Under the pieces are notes generated by a model. That model ran no database searches. It was not told the DNA's origin and was given only the letters and a program-made list of their open reading frames with translations. Shown piece by piece: positions 39,494-51,834 of a stretch of 64,000 nt of DNA; within the stretch, counting starts at the first letter, position 1; each line of letters opens with the position of its first letter. This DNA is from Okapia johnstoni (Eukaryota > Chordata > Mammalia > Artiodactyla > Giraffidae): contig JAGTYA010000026.1 in NCBI GenBank assembly GCA_024291935.2, forward strand, positions 5,560,001-5,624,000, in the 5' to 3' direction. A program made the translations under genes and the position numbers.

Positions 39494-39769
39494 GGAGAAG
39501 GCAATGGCACCCCACTCCAGTACTCTTGCCTGGAAAATCCCATGGATGGAGGAGCCTGGTAGGCTGCAGTCCATGGGGTCGCTAAGAGTCGGACACGACT
39601 GAGCAACTTCACTTTCACTTTTCCCTTTCACGCATTGGAGAAGGAAATGGCAACCCACTCCAGTGTTCTTGCCTGGACAATCCCAGGGATGGCGGAGCCT
39701 GGTGGGCTGCCATCTATGGGGTCACACCGAGTCTGACACGACTGAGGTGACTTAGCAGTAGCAGTTAGC
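39494..39769 (+). mobile_element. Bov-A2 SINE (dimeric)
   Basis: Two BovA-type monomers in tandem (each with a CCACTCCAGTxxTCTTGCCTGG block). A 12-bp duplication, AATGTTTTCACA, flanks it at 39482-39493 and 39770-39781. Confidence 0.95.
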
Positions 39770-39822
39770 AATGTTTTCACAACTTTGTAGATTTACTAAA
39801 AACTACTGAATTGTGCACTTTA

Positions 39823-40012
39823 TTATTATTAAAAAAAAATATTTATTTGGCTGCATTGGGTCTGAATTGCGGTATGTGGCATCTTCACTCTTTGTTGAGG
39901 CACGTGAACTCTTAGTAGCGGCGTGTGGATCTCATTCCCTGAACAAGGACTGAACCCAGGCCCCCTGCGCTGGGAATGTGGAGTCTTAGCCGCTGGACCA
40001 CCACGGAAGTCC
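39823..40012 (-). mobile_element. CHR-type SINE
   Basis: A reverse copy: ATTTATTTGGCTGCATTGGG, then the CHR body, with a CCACGGAAGTCC head. The flanks CTGAATTGTGCACTTTA (39806-39822) and CTGAGTTGTACACTTTA (40013-40029) are a 17-bp duplication with two mismatches. Confidence 0.9.
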
Positions 40013-40539
40013 CTGAGTTGTACACTTTAAAAGGGTGAATTGAATAGCGTATGAATTCTATCTCAATACAAAATAATTATGGGCGGTCTATAACAGAAAA
40101 AAGGTTAATACAATGCACATATTTAAGTAAAGCAATGTATTTTTATGATATAAGAATAAAGTTTGACACAGACCAAATGTTGCCTAATAACATTTTTTGA
40201 AAAAGCAAAATTTTTTTCTAAATTTTCATAACCATTTCAGTTGACTTTATATGAAAGGACACATAGATAAGTGACTAAAAAAAGTTATTAAGTATTTCAT
40301 GAACCACCATGCTGTGCCAGAAATGCAAAAGCAGTTTGTTAGTTCTGAGAATTTCCACTCCATTGACTAATGTCATTCACCATATTAACAGATTAAAGGA
40401 GAAAAATTAAACGATCAGCTAGATCTGAGCTGTCCAAAATGTTAGCTGCTAGCCACATGTGGCTATAAGACTCAAGTTTGTTAAGATTAAAAACATTTTC
40501 AACAAACGATGCAAAGGAAACTAGGGTATCTGCATGCAA

Positions 40540-41745
40540 GAAAATGTGTTAGACCCTTACCTTAAACCATCTCATTTAGTACAAAAAATTAACTCAAAAC
40601 ACATCAAAGACCTAAACGTAACAGCTAAAACTATAAAATTCTTAGAAGTAAACAAGGGAAAATCTTCACAGCATTAGCTTTAAAGAGGATTTTTTAAATG
40701 ACATCAAAAGCAAAAGAAAAAAAAAATAGGTAAACTGGACTTCATCAAAATTTTTAAAACTTGTGCAAAAAACACTATCAACAGAGTGAAAAGAAACCAC
40801 AGGAGAAAATATCTGCAAACCATACATCTGACATGGGATTAGTATCTAGAATATATAAGAACTCTTACCATTCAACAACAACAAAAGAAACAACCCAATT
40901 CAAAAATGGGCAAAGGACTTAAACAGGAATTTCTCCAAAGAAGACACCCAAATGGTCAATATGCAGTGGAAAAGATGCCAAACATCACCACAAATCAAAC
41001 CCATACTGAGATACTACTTCACATCCATTAAGATTCCTATCACCAAAAAAAAAAAAAAACCCCCAAAACCCCCACAAAATAACAAGTGTTATCAAGGAAA
41101 TGGAGAACTAGAATGCTTATGCATTGCTGGTTGCAGCCTGTGTGGAAAAAAAAGTATAGCAATTCCTCAAAAAACTTAACAGAGAAGTGGCATATGATCC
41201 AGTAATTCTACTTCTAGAACCGAAAGAAAACAACCAAAAGCAGGGACTCAGACACTTCAACACAAATGTTCATCATGCCATTATTCACGATGGTCAAAAA
41301 AAGGTGGAAATAGCCCCAAATTTCCATTGACAGATAAAATGTAGTATTTATATAGACAATGAAATATTTTTCAGCTATAAAATGAAATGGAGATCTGATA
41401 CATGCAGCAACATGGGTAAACCCTGAAGACATCATGCTAAGTAAAACAGGTCAGACAAAAAGATAAAATATTGTATGATTCCACTTATGAGATACCTAAA
41501 ATAGACAAATTCATAGAGACAAAAAGAGATTAGAGATTTCCAGGGGCTGGGGGTAGGAGGAATGGGAAGTTACCATTTTATGATTACAGAAGTTCTATCT
41601 GGGGTAATGAAAAAAAGTTTTGGAAACAGTAATGATGGCAGCACAACACTGTGAATTAACACCACTGAATTAATTTGCTTAAAATGGTTAGAATGGCAAG
41701 TTTTGTTGCAAATATCTTACAATTTCTAAAAATAATGTAATATAC
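40540..41745 (+). mobile_element. L1 LINE 3' end fragment
   Basis: Decayed ORF2 end: AACTCAAAACACATCAAAGA, CCAATTCAAAAATGGGCAAA, then 3' blocks to ACACCACTGAATTAATTTGC. An A/C-rich simple tract lies at about 41044-41075. Confidence 0.85.
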
Positions 41746-41949
41746 CAAAAATCTCCCTTTAAGAGTCACTGTACAATTCCTTCATTTTATATCAAATAGT
41801 TTTTGCCTACGATAACTTCTGAGAATCAGGAAATATGATGGCATTATTTTACAAAGAAGAAAGGTAAAACTGACCTAAGTTTACCCTTTTAGAAACATAA
41901 AAACAAGAAAGCTAATCTATCTAAAGGGAGAGCTTATCACTTGTCAATT

Positions 41950-42060
41950 CTTCTACAGACACTTTGCTGTGTGGTCTTAGGCAGTTAAGTGAATCATTTA
42001 ACCTCTCTAGATCCTAATTTTCCCTTGGAGGTAAATAATACAAGGTTCCCTTGTGCTCTA
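41950..42060 (+). repeat. MIR SINE remnant
   Basis: MIR core-like GTGTGGTCTTAGGCAGTTAA, then TTAACCTCTCTAGATCCTAA. Confidence 0.65.
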
Positions 42061-42459
42061 AAATAAAGTCCTCACCACCTGATTCTCAGCCTTGCTCTCT
42101 TTTACATTATACTGTGTTGACATTTTGCTGACCTATAGCCCCCCTCTGCCCTGACCAGGGATACTGAGAGGCACGAGTGGTGGGTTGGCAGGGCAGCCCT
42201 CCAAGGGACTTCCACATCATCCTCCTGTCCTCCCCACGGCCCCCCGTATTAAACAAATCTCCGTGTATCTCAATCAACCAGATGTTAAGGCAGTTACTTC
42301 TGGAGAGCTTAGGCAATTACCATTCCCCAAAGGATCAAAGGAGTCAGAGAATGAAGAAATTGTATAAAGTATGAAAAGGCAGTTGCTTTTTTATTAATGA
42401 CACCCAGAAGGGCTACTGCTTTGAAGGTGAACTATGATGCCAGGACAAAATAACAGTAG

Positions 42460-42625
42460 TAACAGCAGTTAACATTCGAGTGTTGACTATGTACCAAGTA
42501 CTGTAACAAGCATTCTGCATGTATTAAAACATGTAAGAATACTATCCTCTCTTCTGTGTGACAAAAGGCAAATGAAGGACAGAAGTAACCAAGGGCGTTG
42601 GTTCTAGAACCCATGGTCTTAACCA
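42460..42625 (+). repeat. MIR-like SINE remnant
   Basis: A decayed pattern: GAGTGTTGACTATGTACCAA, ending with GGTTCTAGAACCCATGGTC. Confidence 0.55.
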
Positions 42626-44003
42626 CTATTCTCTACTACTGAAATCACTGAGCAACAAAACTTTGGCCAGGCCAGTGGCTTGGAGCAGCTGAAGTAACTG
42701 TCAAAGGAGATTCCAGACAACTGAAATGGCTCCGGCAGAGCAAGGAGGTGAAGTGGTGGGGCCTGTTGGCAACGAAGCAGTCTATAAACCAGAACACCGT
42801 GCCTGGTACAAAGATCAGCAAAATATCTTCCCGAGGGAGGAAAGTTTCTGATACGTGCTAAGGGATACAATATTTCCCTCAAATGTTATTTAACATTTCA
42901 CCAATACTGACTTCTAATTCTAGCTTTTACTTGCCAAATTATCTTCCTGGACATTCAGTTATTTTGGCTGAAATAAAATACTGCTATTTCTAACCAGACA
43001 CCATTTTACACCAAAGAGTGCTTTGAACCTAGTACACTTATTATCTATGCTAATTAAAATTTGTTTTCATTCTCTATATTTGTAGTCAGGGACATTTATC
43101 ACAGACCTTCTGTAAAGATGACATTGCCAACATTTTTTTTTTTAAACCAAGATTCATTTCTACATCTCCTAGTGTCTCTAAGTTCTGATCAGAGATAGAT
43201 CTACCTCACTACCTTAGAGAAAAGTTTTAATTACACAGCCTCTTTGCTGGTGATGGTTTAAGAAGCCAAGTAACAACTATATTTTCATGTCCCACATCAC
43301 GATACTGCTTTAAAGAAAAAGTTTGGGGGCATCTTTTTATAAATTTATAGAGCTATATGGATTAAATCTGAACCTTTCCAACACACACCAAATCCCTACT
43401 ACTTGATAAGTGCTTAATAAGCTCTTATACATCTTCAAAGGTTCTCAGGTTCTCAACTGGTCCCCTTCACAAAAGTATGAATACATATATATCCTAAAAA
43501 TCAACTAAACTTTAAGGTGTTGTTCTCATTTTCTTTCTTTCCATATGTTTGAAAACTCATTATTACTGTAAGATCACACACTGAGGCAGGTACATATGTA
43601 GACGAATCATTGCCTACCACCTTTCTATGTGTGTACGTGTGTTTGTGCTACAAAAATTATCTGAACGCTTATTCATTCATAAAACAGGGCACTCATTATG
43701 GAGTTACAGCCAGATGCTCTGCATACAAAGATAAAAGGCACAGTCTAGTGCTAAGATTTGTGGCCAGTAGGGGGAGACAGACATGTAAATAAACTACAGT
43801 ATTACCATTAATGTGATATGTATTAAGATAGGTAGATACAGAATTTATTAAAGTCCAAGAGGAAGGAGTAGCAGAATGGTTGGTGAAGGCTCCACATAAG
43901 AAAAGAAATGTTTTCTCATTCAATATAACTTTACTGAACACCTACTAAGTGCCAAGGACTATGGATATAGACTCTATATTGCTCCTGTGTAGCAGTGACC
44001 TCT

Positions 44004-44029
44004 AGCTTTTGAACTGCAGTGCTAGAGAA

Positions 44030-44062
<33 letters not shown>

Positions 44063-44413
44063 GAGAAGACTCTTGAGAGTCCTTTGGACTGCAAGGAGAT
44101 TAAACCAGTCAATCCTAAAGGAAATCAATCTTGAATATTTATTAGAAGGACTGATGCTGAAACTGAAGCTCCAATACATAGGCCACCTGATGCAAAGGGC
44201 CGACTCATTAGAAGAAGACCCTGATGTTGGGAAAGATTGAAGGCAGGAGAAGGGGACGACAGAGGACAAGATGGCTGGATGGCATTACTGACTCAATGGA
44301 CATGTATTTAAGCAAGCTCCAGGAGATGGTGAAGGACAGGGAAGCCTGGCGTGCTGCAGTCCATGGGGTCACAAAGAGTCGGACACGACTGAGCAACTGA
44401 ACTGAACTAAACT
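44004..44413 (+). mobile_element. BovB LINE 3' fragment interrupted by poly(T)
   Basis: The BovB 3' end, from CTTTTGAACTGCAGTGCTAG to ACTGAGCAACTGAACTGAAC. Twenty-eight T residues at 44035-44062 interrupt it, flanked by GAGAAGGCTC and GAGAAGACTC. Confidence 0.93.
44035..44062 (-). mobile_element. Poly(T) tract, likely a tail-only retroinsertion
   Basis: Twenty-eight pure T residues inside BovB with a 10-bp near-perfect duplication on both sides (44025-44034 and 44063-44072, one mismatch). On the minus strand this is a poly(A) tail with no body. Confidence 0.7.
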
Positions 44414-45887
44414 CCCCGCTGGATTACTGAGGATCTCCTTAAAAGAGGGTGAATAACATTTTTCAAAAATAATAGTTATAATATTTGTTTAGAAAAATGT
44501 GGTAACTTCATTACATCTCATGAGAGATTTTAATGGGAACATCCTAAGGTAGTACAAAAACAGTAGGAATCACTGCCTTACAGTGACTAAACCTTGGGTC
44601 CAAGTTTTTACCTTTAGATGTAACACCCACTGCCCTTAAAATAGTAAAAGGCCCGAGGACAGGGATAAAGGAAGACACATGCTTAATTTTAATACAACTG
44701 CTTTACTGTATTACAAAGAACGTGTACTGATCACCTACATAGCTGAAAAGCTTGTATTTCTTTTGTTGACAGTTCAGCCTTCAAATATTTCTGGGCTAAC
44801 TGAAGATCAACTTACGCAGAGACCAACAGCACAAAGAACATTTTCTATATATACAAAACATTAGCAGATCACAGTAATTCCAACAAGACAGAGTAATCCA
44901 TAAATAGAAATTTGGCAAGAAGCTTATTCACATCCAAGTCTCTTTGATTTAAAAAAAAGAAAAAGACAGCTGAGAAGGCAGAATGCTCAAAAGCATAGGG
45001 ATATACAACACAAAGTGAACTTCTCCCCTAAAAGTTCCCTCAGAACTAATGTCAAATACTTAGTATGTACAGAATGATCCTAAAATCCTTGCGTCAGGAT
45101 ACATTTACTCAACCACAAATATGTCCTCCAAAAAACCAACTGGCTGAGAAATGAGTTACAGTGCTGGATCTCTTCCATCAACATTCCCTGTCTTTCTGCA
45201 TACTATTTGGTATAATCAACTGTTCAGTGTGCTTGCTGCACAATTAATCATGATATTGCCACAATTCTATAAAAGAAAAAAACTGTGCTGTAAGTAGCAA
45301 AATCAGTCTCTGAAATTCAGGATGAAGACAGTCATCTCAACACCATCCTGAAGAGAAATAATCTGAGTTCAGACATTACAGAAAAAAGCACACTTTCATT
45401 CCCCTAAAAGGTTTTTACTAGAACATACATATACTTTTTTTCTTGGATACTGGCAAAAGCAGTACTCAGCAATATTACACGTTCTATCAACATGCAAATG
45501 TTCAATCAGTTTATCCTCCAAAAGAAGCCTAATCAAACCATCAAGAGAAACTGGAAATAACAGCATTTGTCAACGTCCAAGTCACCTTGAGGGTTTTACT
45601 TCTTAAGTAGCTGGGAAATAAAGATGTGTAATTCCTCACTCTACTTGCTGTCCCACTCTCAACTTCACCTCCTTTTTGTAACCACAGAATGCTTCTTAAA
45701 CTTAGCACTCTTACTATTTGACATTCAAAAGTTACTCTAAGTTAAGTGAAATCATTTATCTAAAAGGAATATAAAATGTTTGCTTTTTATAATTTTTATC
45801 TCCCAGAGTAGAAAAGGGAATTTTGGAAGGACTGATCACTAGAAAATAATCTTCAAATTACCCGCACATAACCAAAATGGAAAGTAC

Positions 45888-46151
45888 TGCTAAGTCGCTT
45901 CAGTCGTGTCCGACTCTGTGTGACCTCATAGACGGCAGCCCACCAGGCTCCCCTGTCCCTGGGATTCTCCAGGCAAGAACACTGGAGTGGGTTGCCATTT
46001 CCTTCTCCAATGCATGAAAGTGAAAAGTGAAAGTGAAGTCGCTCAGTCGTGTCTGACTCCCAGCGACCCCATGGACTGCAGCCTACCAGGCTCTTCCATC
46101 CATGGGATTTTCCAGGCAAGAGTACTGGAGTGGGGTGCCACTGCCTTCTCC
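45888..46151 (-). mobile_element. Bov-A2 SINE (dimeric)
   Basis: A reverse dimer joined by a GAAAGTGAAAAGTGAAAGTG linker. The flanks AAATGGAAAGTAC (45875-45887) and AAATGGAAAATAC (46152-46164) are the target-site duplication with one mismatch. Confidence 0.95.
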
Positions 46152-46948
46152 AAATGGAAAATACCACCCACCAAAAATGGAAACAATAATGAACTCAGAA
46201 ATATTCAGTCTGTCCCTCAACTCAGCAAATGTCTTAACTTATTTTCATTAGCCAATGAACATCCTCTGAGATTCAAATAGTCCCTGAACACCTATGTTTA
46301 CTGCCTGCTTTGTTTCTATAGCAACAGACACCCAGAATGCAGAAACAAAGATAATGCCTAGTTTTTTCACCATCTTCTGTAACTGATCCAACTGTAAGTC
46401 ATTAGTATGATATATGGCACAAGCAGAGCCATTTCCAGTTCCTAGAAGGTAAAGATTAGTGTATCTGTTGGGCAAAACAATTTATAGAAAAAGATAAAGC
46501 CCCTAAAAGTTCACCTCAAATTTAAAAGGGAAGTAAGAGCGATCTGCCAGTCACTAAGAAAGGTACAGTGAATCTGAAAGGACAGCTGATTTTGGAAAAC
46601 ATTAACTCAGTAATGATATGAACCATTAAAGGTGTCACACACACTGCTTCTCCTAAATTTTAGTGAGTTAGGGGAGACAGCAAGCAGTCACTTGAAGCCA
46701 GAAGGTATTACATACACACACCTATTTCCAGCCTTGCTATATTCCTCTGATCAACATGCATTTCTCTATTGCCCTCTTCTCTGGAGGTCTTTGATTGATA
46801 GACAAAGGTCAATCTCTTGACCAACACGCGACCTCTTTCAAACTGTCAAACCTGAGATTTAGAGGAGTCATGAAATTTCATGTTAAGGAGTAGAAGCAGC
46901 TCTGGAAGGAACTGGCAAACAATCAAGAGCGATATTTTACAATACCCC

Positions 46949-46958
46949 CCCCCAAACA
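46949..46958. repeat. Poly(C) tract
   Basis: A run of about nine to ten C residues (AATACCCCCCCCC). Confidence 0.7.
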
Positions 46959-47543
46959 CATATACTCTTCCCCTCCCCCACTGCCATGGCCACATTAGAA
47001 TCCTGGCAAGACCGCTTTCCATCTTTCAGTCATTCATTTGTGTCAACTAAGGTTAGGGCACAGAAAATTGTGTCTTCACTTCTGAATTGACTTAGGAATG
47101 TAGTAGAAGAGTGGCAAAGTAACCCACTGCACTAAGAAGCCCAACAGCAAAAGGAATACTCAATAAAGAAGTTATACTCAAGCTAAGAGAGAAAGCAGTA
47201 ATGCAAGTTAATGACCAGGTTTGCTAAACTCCTCCAGACATTTAAAACATTGCCAATCACCTCCCAACCAAGTGAACATTCTTAGAAAAATTCACCTGCA
47301 GGTATGACCCTATTTATTACTTATTATCTTCAGCAAAACTACATAAGGAGAACAAAGCAACGGGAGTTGGAGTGGGTGTCGGCCTGGGTCTAGGTACTGG
47401 TACTTTAAGCTTTGAATTCCCTAAGCTTTCATTTTCTTGTGTGAATATGTCAAGAATTTCATTTAATTCTTGACACAACAGGATTGTGGTGAGGTTTAAA
47501 TGTACATATGCAAAAGCACTCTGCAAACTGTAAAGTGCCCTAT

Positions 47544-47749
47544 CAGTTCAGTTCAGTTGCTCAGTTGTGTACAACTCTCTGCAACCCTACGGACTGCAGC
47601 ACACCAGGCTTCCCTGTCCATCACCAATTCCCCAAGCTTGCTCAAACTCATGTCCAATGAGCCAGTGAAGCCATCCAACCATCTCATCCTCTGTCTTCCC
47701 CCTGTCCTCCTGCCTTCAATCTTTCACAGCATCAGGGTGTTTTCCAATG
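47544..47749 (-). mobile_element. BovB 3' fragment with target-site duplication
   Basis: A reverse copy of the BovB 3' end, from CAGTTCAGTTCAGTTGCTCA to GTGTTTTCCAATG. A 10-bp duplication, AGTGCCCTAT, flanks it at 47534-47543 and 47750-47759. Confidence 0.93.
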
Positions 47750-47774
47750 AGTGCCCTATACAAAGAGGCTAAAT

Positions 47775-47935
47775 GGAGTAGTGGCAGAGTCTAGGATTCA
47801 AATAACAGTTCTGCCTCTCACTGTGTAAGAGCCACTTAACTAACAGTTATAATAGAAGCACGGCACAGGACTGGATGAGGATTAAGTGAGATAAAGAAAT
47901 AAAATAGCAGGCATGAGCTCAAAAAGTATTAAGAA
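47775..47935 (+). repeat. MIR SINE remnant
   Basis: MIR-like: GTAGTGGCAGAGTCTAGGAT, CTGCCTCTCACTGTGTAAGA, GGATGAGGATTAAGTGAGAT. Confidence 0.65.
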
Positions 47936-49449
47936 TCGTGGTTTTGAACAGGAATCAACACTGGACTGGGAAAGAATTATCTTTCCCAAAAAGAGTGATT
48001 TGGTTTATGTGGCTAGAGACAAGTCCTACTCAACATGCCTTTTCTCATGTAGCATTAAACACTGGATAAGATTTTCTCCTTCTTTATCATACCAGGTGGC
48101 AGACTTCTACTAAGTTTTCTAAGCCTAACCCTCTCAGGAGCTCTTTTATGGTTCCACCATCTCTAAATCTTCTTATACCAAATACCTAATCCTAGGGATA
48201 AAATTTCATGAAATCCAACAACTGTACCCTGTTCATCCCCACACTGCCAGCTCTTAACTTAATATGAAGTGGTCATTCCTGGAAGGTGTTATTTAGGAGA
48301 AGCCTAAGTGGTAGAGTTGGTTCCACTGTTGTTGATTTCTGGGTAGAAGGAATCCAGAAATCAACACTTCAGGAATAATATGACCATTAGAGGAATGGTC
48401 ACATGTGAACGGGGCAAGTGCAGAGCCAGAACAGAGGAGCTATGTGCTTATACAAGAAGTTTGTGGACATCAAGACAGACTAGAACAGAAGACTGAAGAT
48501 AAGACTAAACGAAAAAAGAGAAGGGACCAAAAAAGGAGAAGGTTTAGAACACAGTTCAATTCTTGACATAAAATAAATTTCACACCTGCCTGCCTGTGTT
48601 GCTCTAACGTCTCAGAAGGTGTTATAGGAGCAACAATTATATACGTTTATAGAAAATAAAAATTAAATCATCCCAATCTGAATTATTTGGTATCTACTGC
48701 TATGATTCTCTTGTATTGTTGGGATGTAATGAGAGAAAACCCTAGTGAAAAGTAAATTATGTTAAATTTTATACCGCCAAGAGAAAAGGGAATAGACAAA
48801 GAAACTGAAGTGATCTGATAAACTGTAACTCATCCTTCACTGTACTTGTCAGGAAGCCTGTTCAGTACTGAAAGAAAGGTTCTGAGAGAGACAGAGTAAA
48901 GACTCAGGACAGGGACCTAAAGCTCTCTCCCCACCATCATCCTCATGGAGATTCTGAGCCTATGAGTCCCATGGCTTTTGTACCAGGATTTACATGTCCT
49001 GAGTACTTACTGTAGGCTGAGTTCTGTCCAAGACAGGAAAGAAATAAATAGAAGTGAGTGGCTGTTTTCCAGAAGCTCATAATTTGTTTGGAAAACAAAA
49101 CCCACTTAATTAAGAAAAGACTAGAGGCATAGGCAAGAGCAGAATGAGAACAAGAAGTTACAGCAGGTTTAGACAATCCACTTTCACACAGGTGAGTGTT
49201 GCTATGAAATGCTACAGCTAAGTATCAATGTGACTAGATGTTACTATATTTTCTATCATAATAATAGCTAACATATGAATGCCTCCTTGTGTTAAGCATT
49301 TTCAAACCGATTTTTACAGCTTATTTATAATCCTTACAATAATACAATGAAGACAGTAAAATGTCAATTTTAGTTATAAAGAAAGAATCAAAAAGGTTAG
49401 GTTAGAAACTGTAATCACTTAACAAGTAGCTATTCTTAATCCCTACAAC

Positions 49450-50035
49450 AGAAGTTCTGGAATTCTTTGGTCTCAATCCCTTACACTCTTAAAAATTACC
49501 AAGGACCCCAAACAGCTTTTTGTATATATGGGTTATACAGGTCAATATTTAGTGATTACAAATTAAAATGGAAGAATTTCTAAATATGTAATTGCAAAAC
49601 AAGCCTTGTATTTCCACAAAGGCTCAAGGAAAACTTCAGGATTTCAAAGTAGTGTCTCACTGGACCATGATGAAGTAACAAAGATCAGATCAGGTGCAAT
49701 CAAAAGTAGCTAGCTAAGAGCAGGATGAGTGCCGAAAACTGAGTTAATCTCTGGAAAAAAAAACACATACAAATCCTGCTGCTTTACAAAGTTTTAGAAA
49801 ACACAGGAATACACAAATACACATTCTATTAATCCTGAGAGTGATATCATCACACATCCTCTAGTTCTGGAAAACTCCACTGTATTTCTAGAAAATCTTC
49901 ACTTTAATTAGAGAATGAGACAGAAAAAGGTAAATAACATCTCAGTATTACTACGAAGATAGTTTTGAGTTCACGGATTCCTATACATGAAAGAATCTTG
50001 AGTATGTACCATACTGTGGGAACCACTGTCTCACA
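49450..50035 (-). repeat. Possible old hAT-type DNA transposon remnant
   Basis: The block AAGGACCCCAAACAGCTTTT and, at the right end, TGTGGGAACCACTGTCTC resemble decayed hAT/MER elements. The middle is too diverged to place. Orientation is a guess. Confidence 0.35.
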
Positions 50036-51585
50036 CCAATCCTGGGTCATAAACATTAGTTTAGGTCATTTGCGCATTTTTTAAATGAATAACAGAATAG
50101 AATGGAGTGGAGAGCATCAGAAAACACAGTATGGGTTACCATTTCCTGAAACTTTTGTTACAATTATGTATACCCGAGTGTATGAGTGTACTGGCTCCTA
50201 ACTGAAAAAGGTGTTTCCTACTGCAGTCAAAAACTGAAAAACACCCTACCACACGCTAATTTCCCTATACTACTGCCAAACCAAAGGCTATAAGCACATA
50301 ACCTATAATCTGTTTACTGAAAACTAAGAATCTGTGATATTCTCTGATATATTCTGAGAATCTAGATATTCTCCAACATGACAGCAACTAAAGGTTTCAG
50401 ATGGATAAAATGTCTACAGAACAGTTACAGTTTACCTTACCATGGGTTCATGCTGTTGCCACAGCCATCTCTAATGCTTTTCTACCACCTCCTCTTCCAG
50501 TCAGTTCAGGTAAATAGGAAGGCAAGAGGGGTTATCCAAACTCCATCGCCACAAACAAAGGTGCTATTTCCTTCCCTTTAAACAGAGCTCCTGCTCTTAA
50601 TCACAGGTTTACTTCCTAAATGAAGGGCCTGCCTTCACAGCAAACCGGTCAACAATCACTTTGCTGCTGGCATTATGGTTACTGCTCTCATCCTGAATCT
50701 ATAGGATTTCCTGGGTCAAAACAGCAGCATTCAGACAATGGTTCAAGCTGTAGATGTCTCTCCGTATCCTGGCAAAGGCAGGCCTGCATCTGGCAAACTG
50801 CAGCAAATGGAAACAGTAGAGAGTGAAAGGCAGAGCCTGTCTGCACCAACAGCTGAAGCTCCACCCACAGCCTGGGTACAGTCCAGGACACCCTGAGATC
50901 TCAACAGTGGACTCCCTGAGAGGCAACAAAGACAAGCTCTACTGGAGGCAGGGAATGAAGCGTGACATCACTGCCTCTTCCTCTCTACCAGAACGGAACT
51001 ACAGCATTTTATCTCAGAAGGTGTTTCTCAATTAATCCAAACAGACCAACAAGAAGCCTGAGGAAAATTATTAGAAAAAAGGCAGGGAGGCAGGGCTAAA
51101 TTCAGTGATGCATCATAATGGTATATATTTTTTAAAAATTGTAGTAACCTACACATAATATAAGATTTTTAACCATTTCTACATCTGCAGTTCAGTGGCA
51201 TTCACACTGTCACAAACCAACACGACTACCCTTCTCCAGGAGCTTCATACCACCCACACCGGAAGCCTGCCCTTACCGGTGTGCACTTCTTCAGTGACCT
51301 TGGTTTTCTGGTACGAGCCTGCCCCAAATCACAAGTGCATCCCTCTCCCAGGAGAGACCCAATCCCACTACTGTCTTCAAACCTGGAGGGGAAAAGGCGA
51401 ATTCCTGGGGGCAGAAATCTTTGTACTGCTGCCTTCCAAGAATCTAGCGCATGTCTGACAAATACAGATTCAAATATTCATTTATTACATGGCCAAAGTA
51501 CTATCCCGAGAGAACTTACTAACTGCAAAGGGAAAACCTACCTTTACAGTCAAGAGTTCTGCTGGTAACCACCTTAACCACGACT

Positions 51586-51605
51586 ACCGGGGGCGGGGGG
51601 GGGGC
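51586..51605. repeat. G-rich tract
   Basis: GGGGGCGGGGGGGGGGC-type low-complexity tract. Confidence 0.8.
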
Positions 51606-51834
51606 AACCAAGCACTGTGCCCCTTCTGACTTGATCCAATGTGAAGTTCTCAATCACCCATGAAGCATCCTTGCCAAATGTTTAACATGAATCTAATCCT
51701 CTAGACTCAAGTTCTAGTTTACAAGGAATACAGTTTAGAAAAACAAAGTACACAATGCAGAGAGAGACAAATCCAGAATGTGGGACATTTTAAAAACAAT
51801 GTCACTCACAGGAGTTCAGTCAACAGAATCCTGA

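Larger units (their letters stand above)
39221..40080 (+). mobile_element. Outer L1 of the nested cluster, right part
   Basis: The L1 3' end resumes with ATATATCCATACAACGGAAT and runs to AAAAGGGTGAATTGAATAGC. It also carries a Bov-A2 (39494-39769) and a reverse CHR (39823-40012). Confidence 0.85.
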
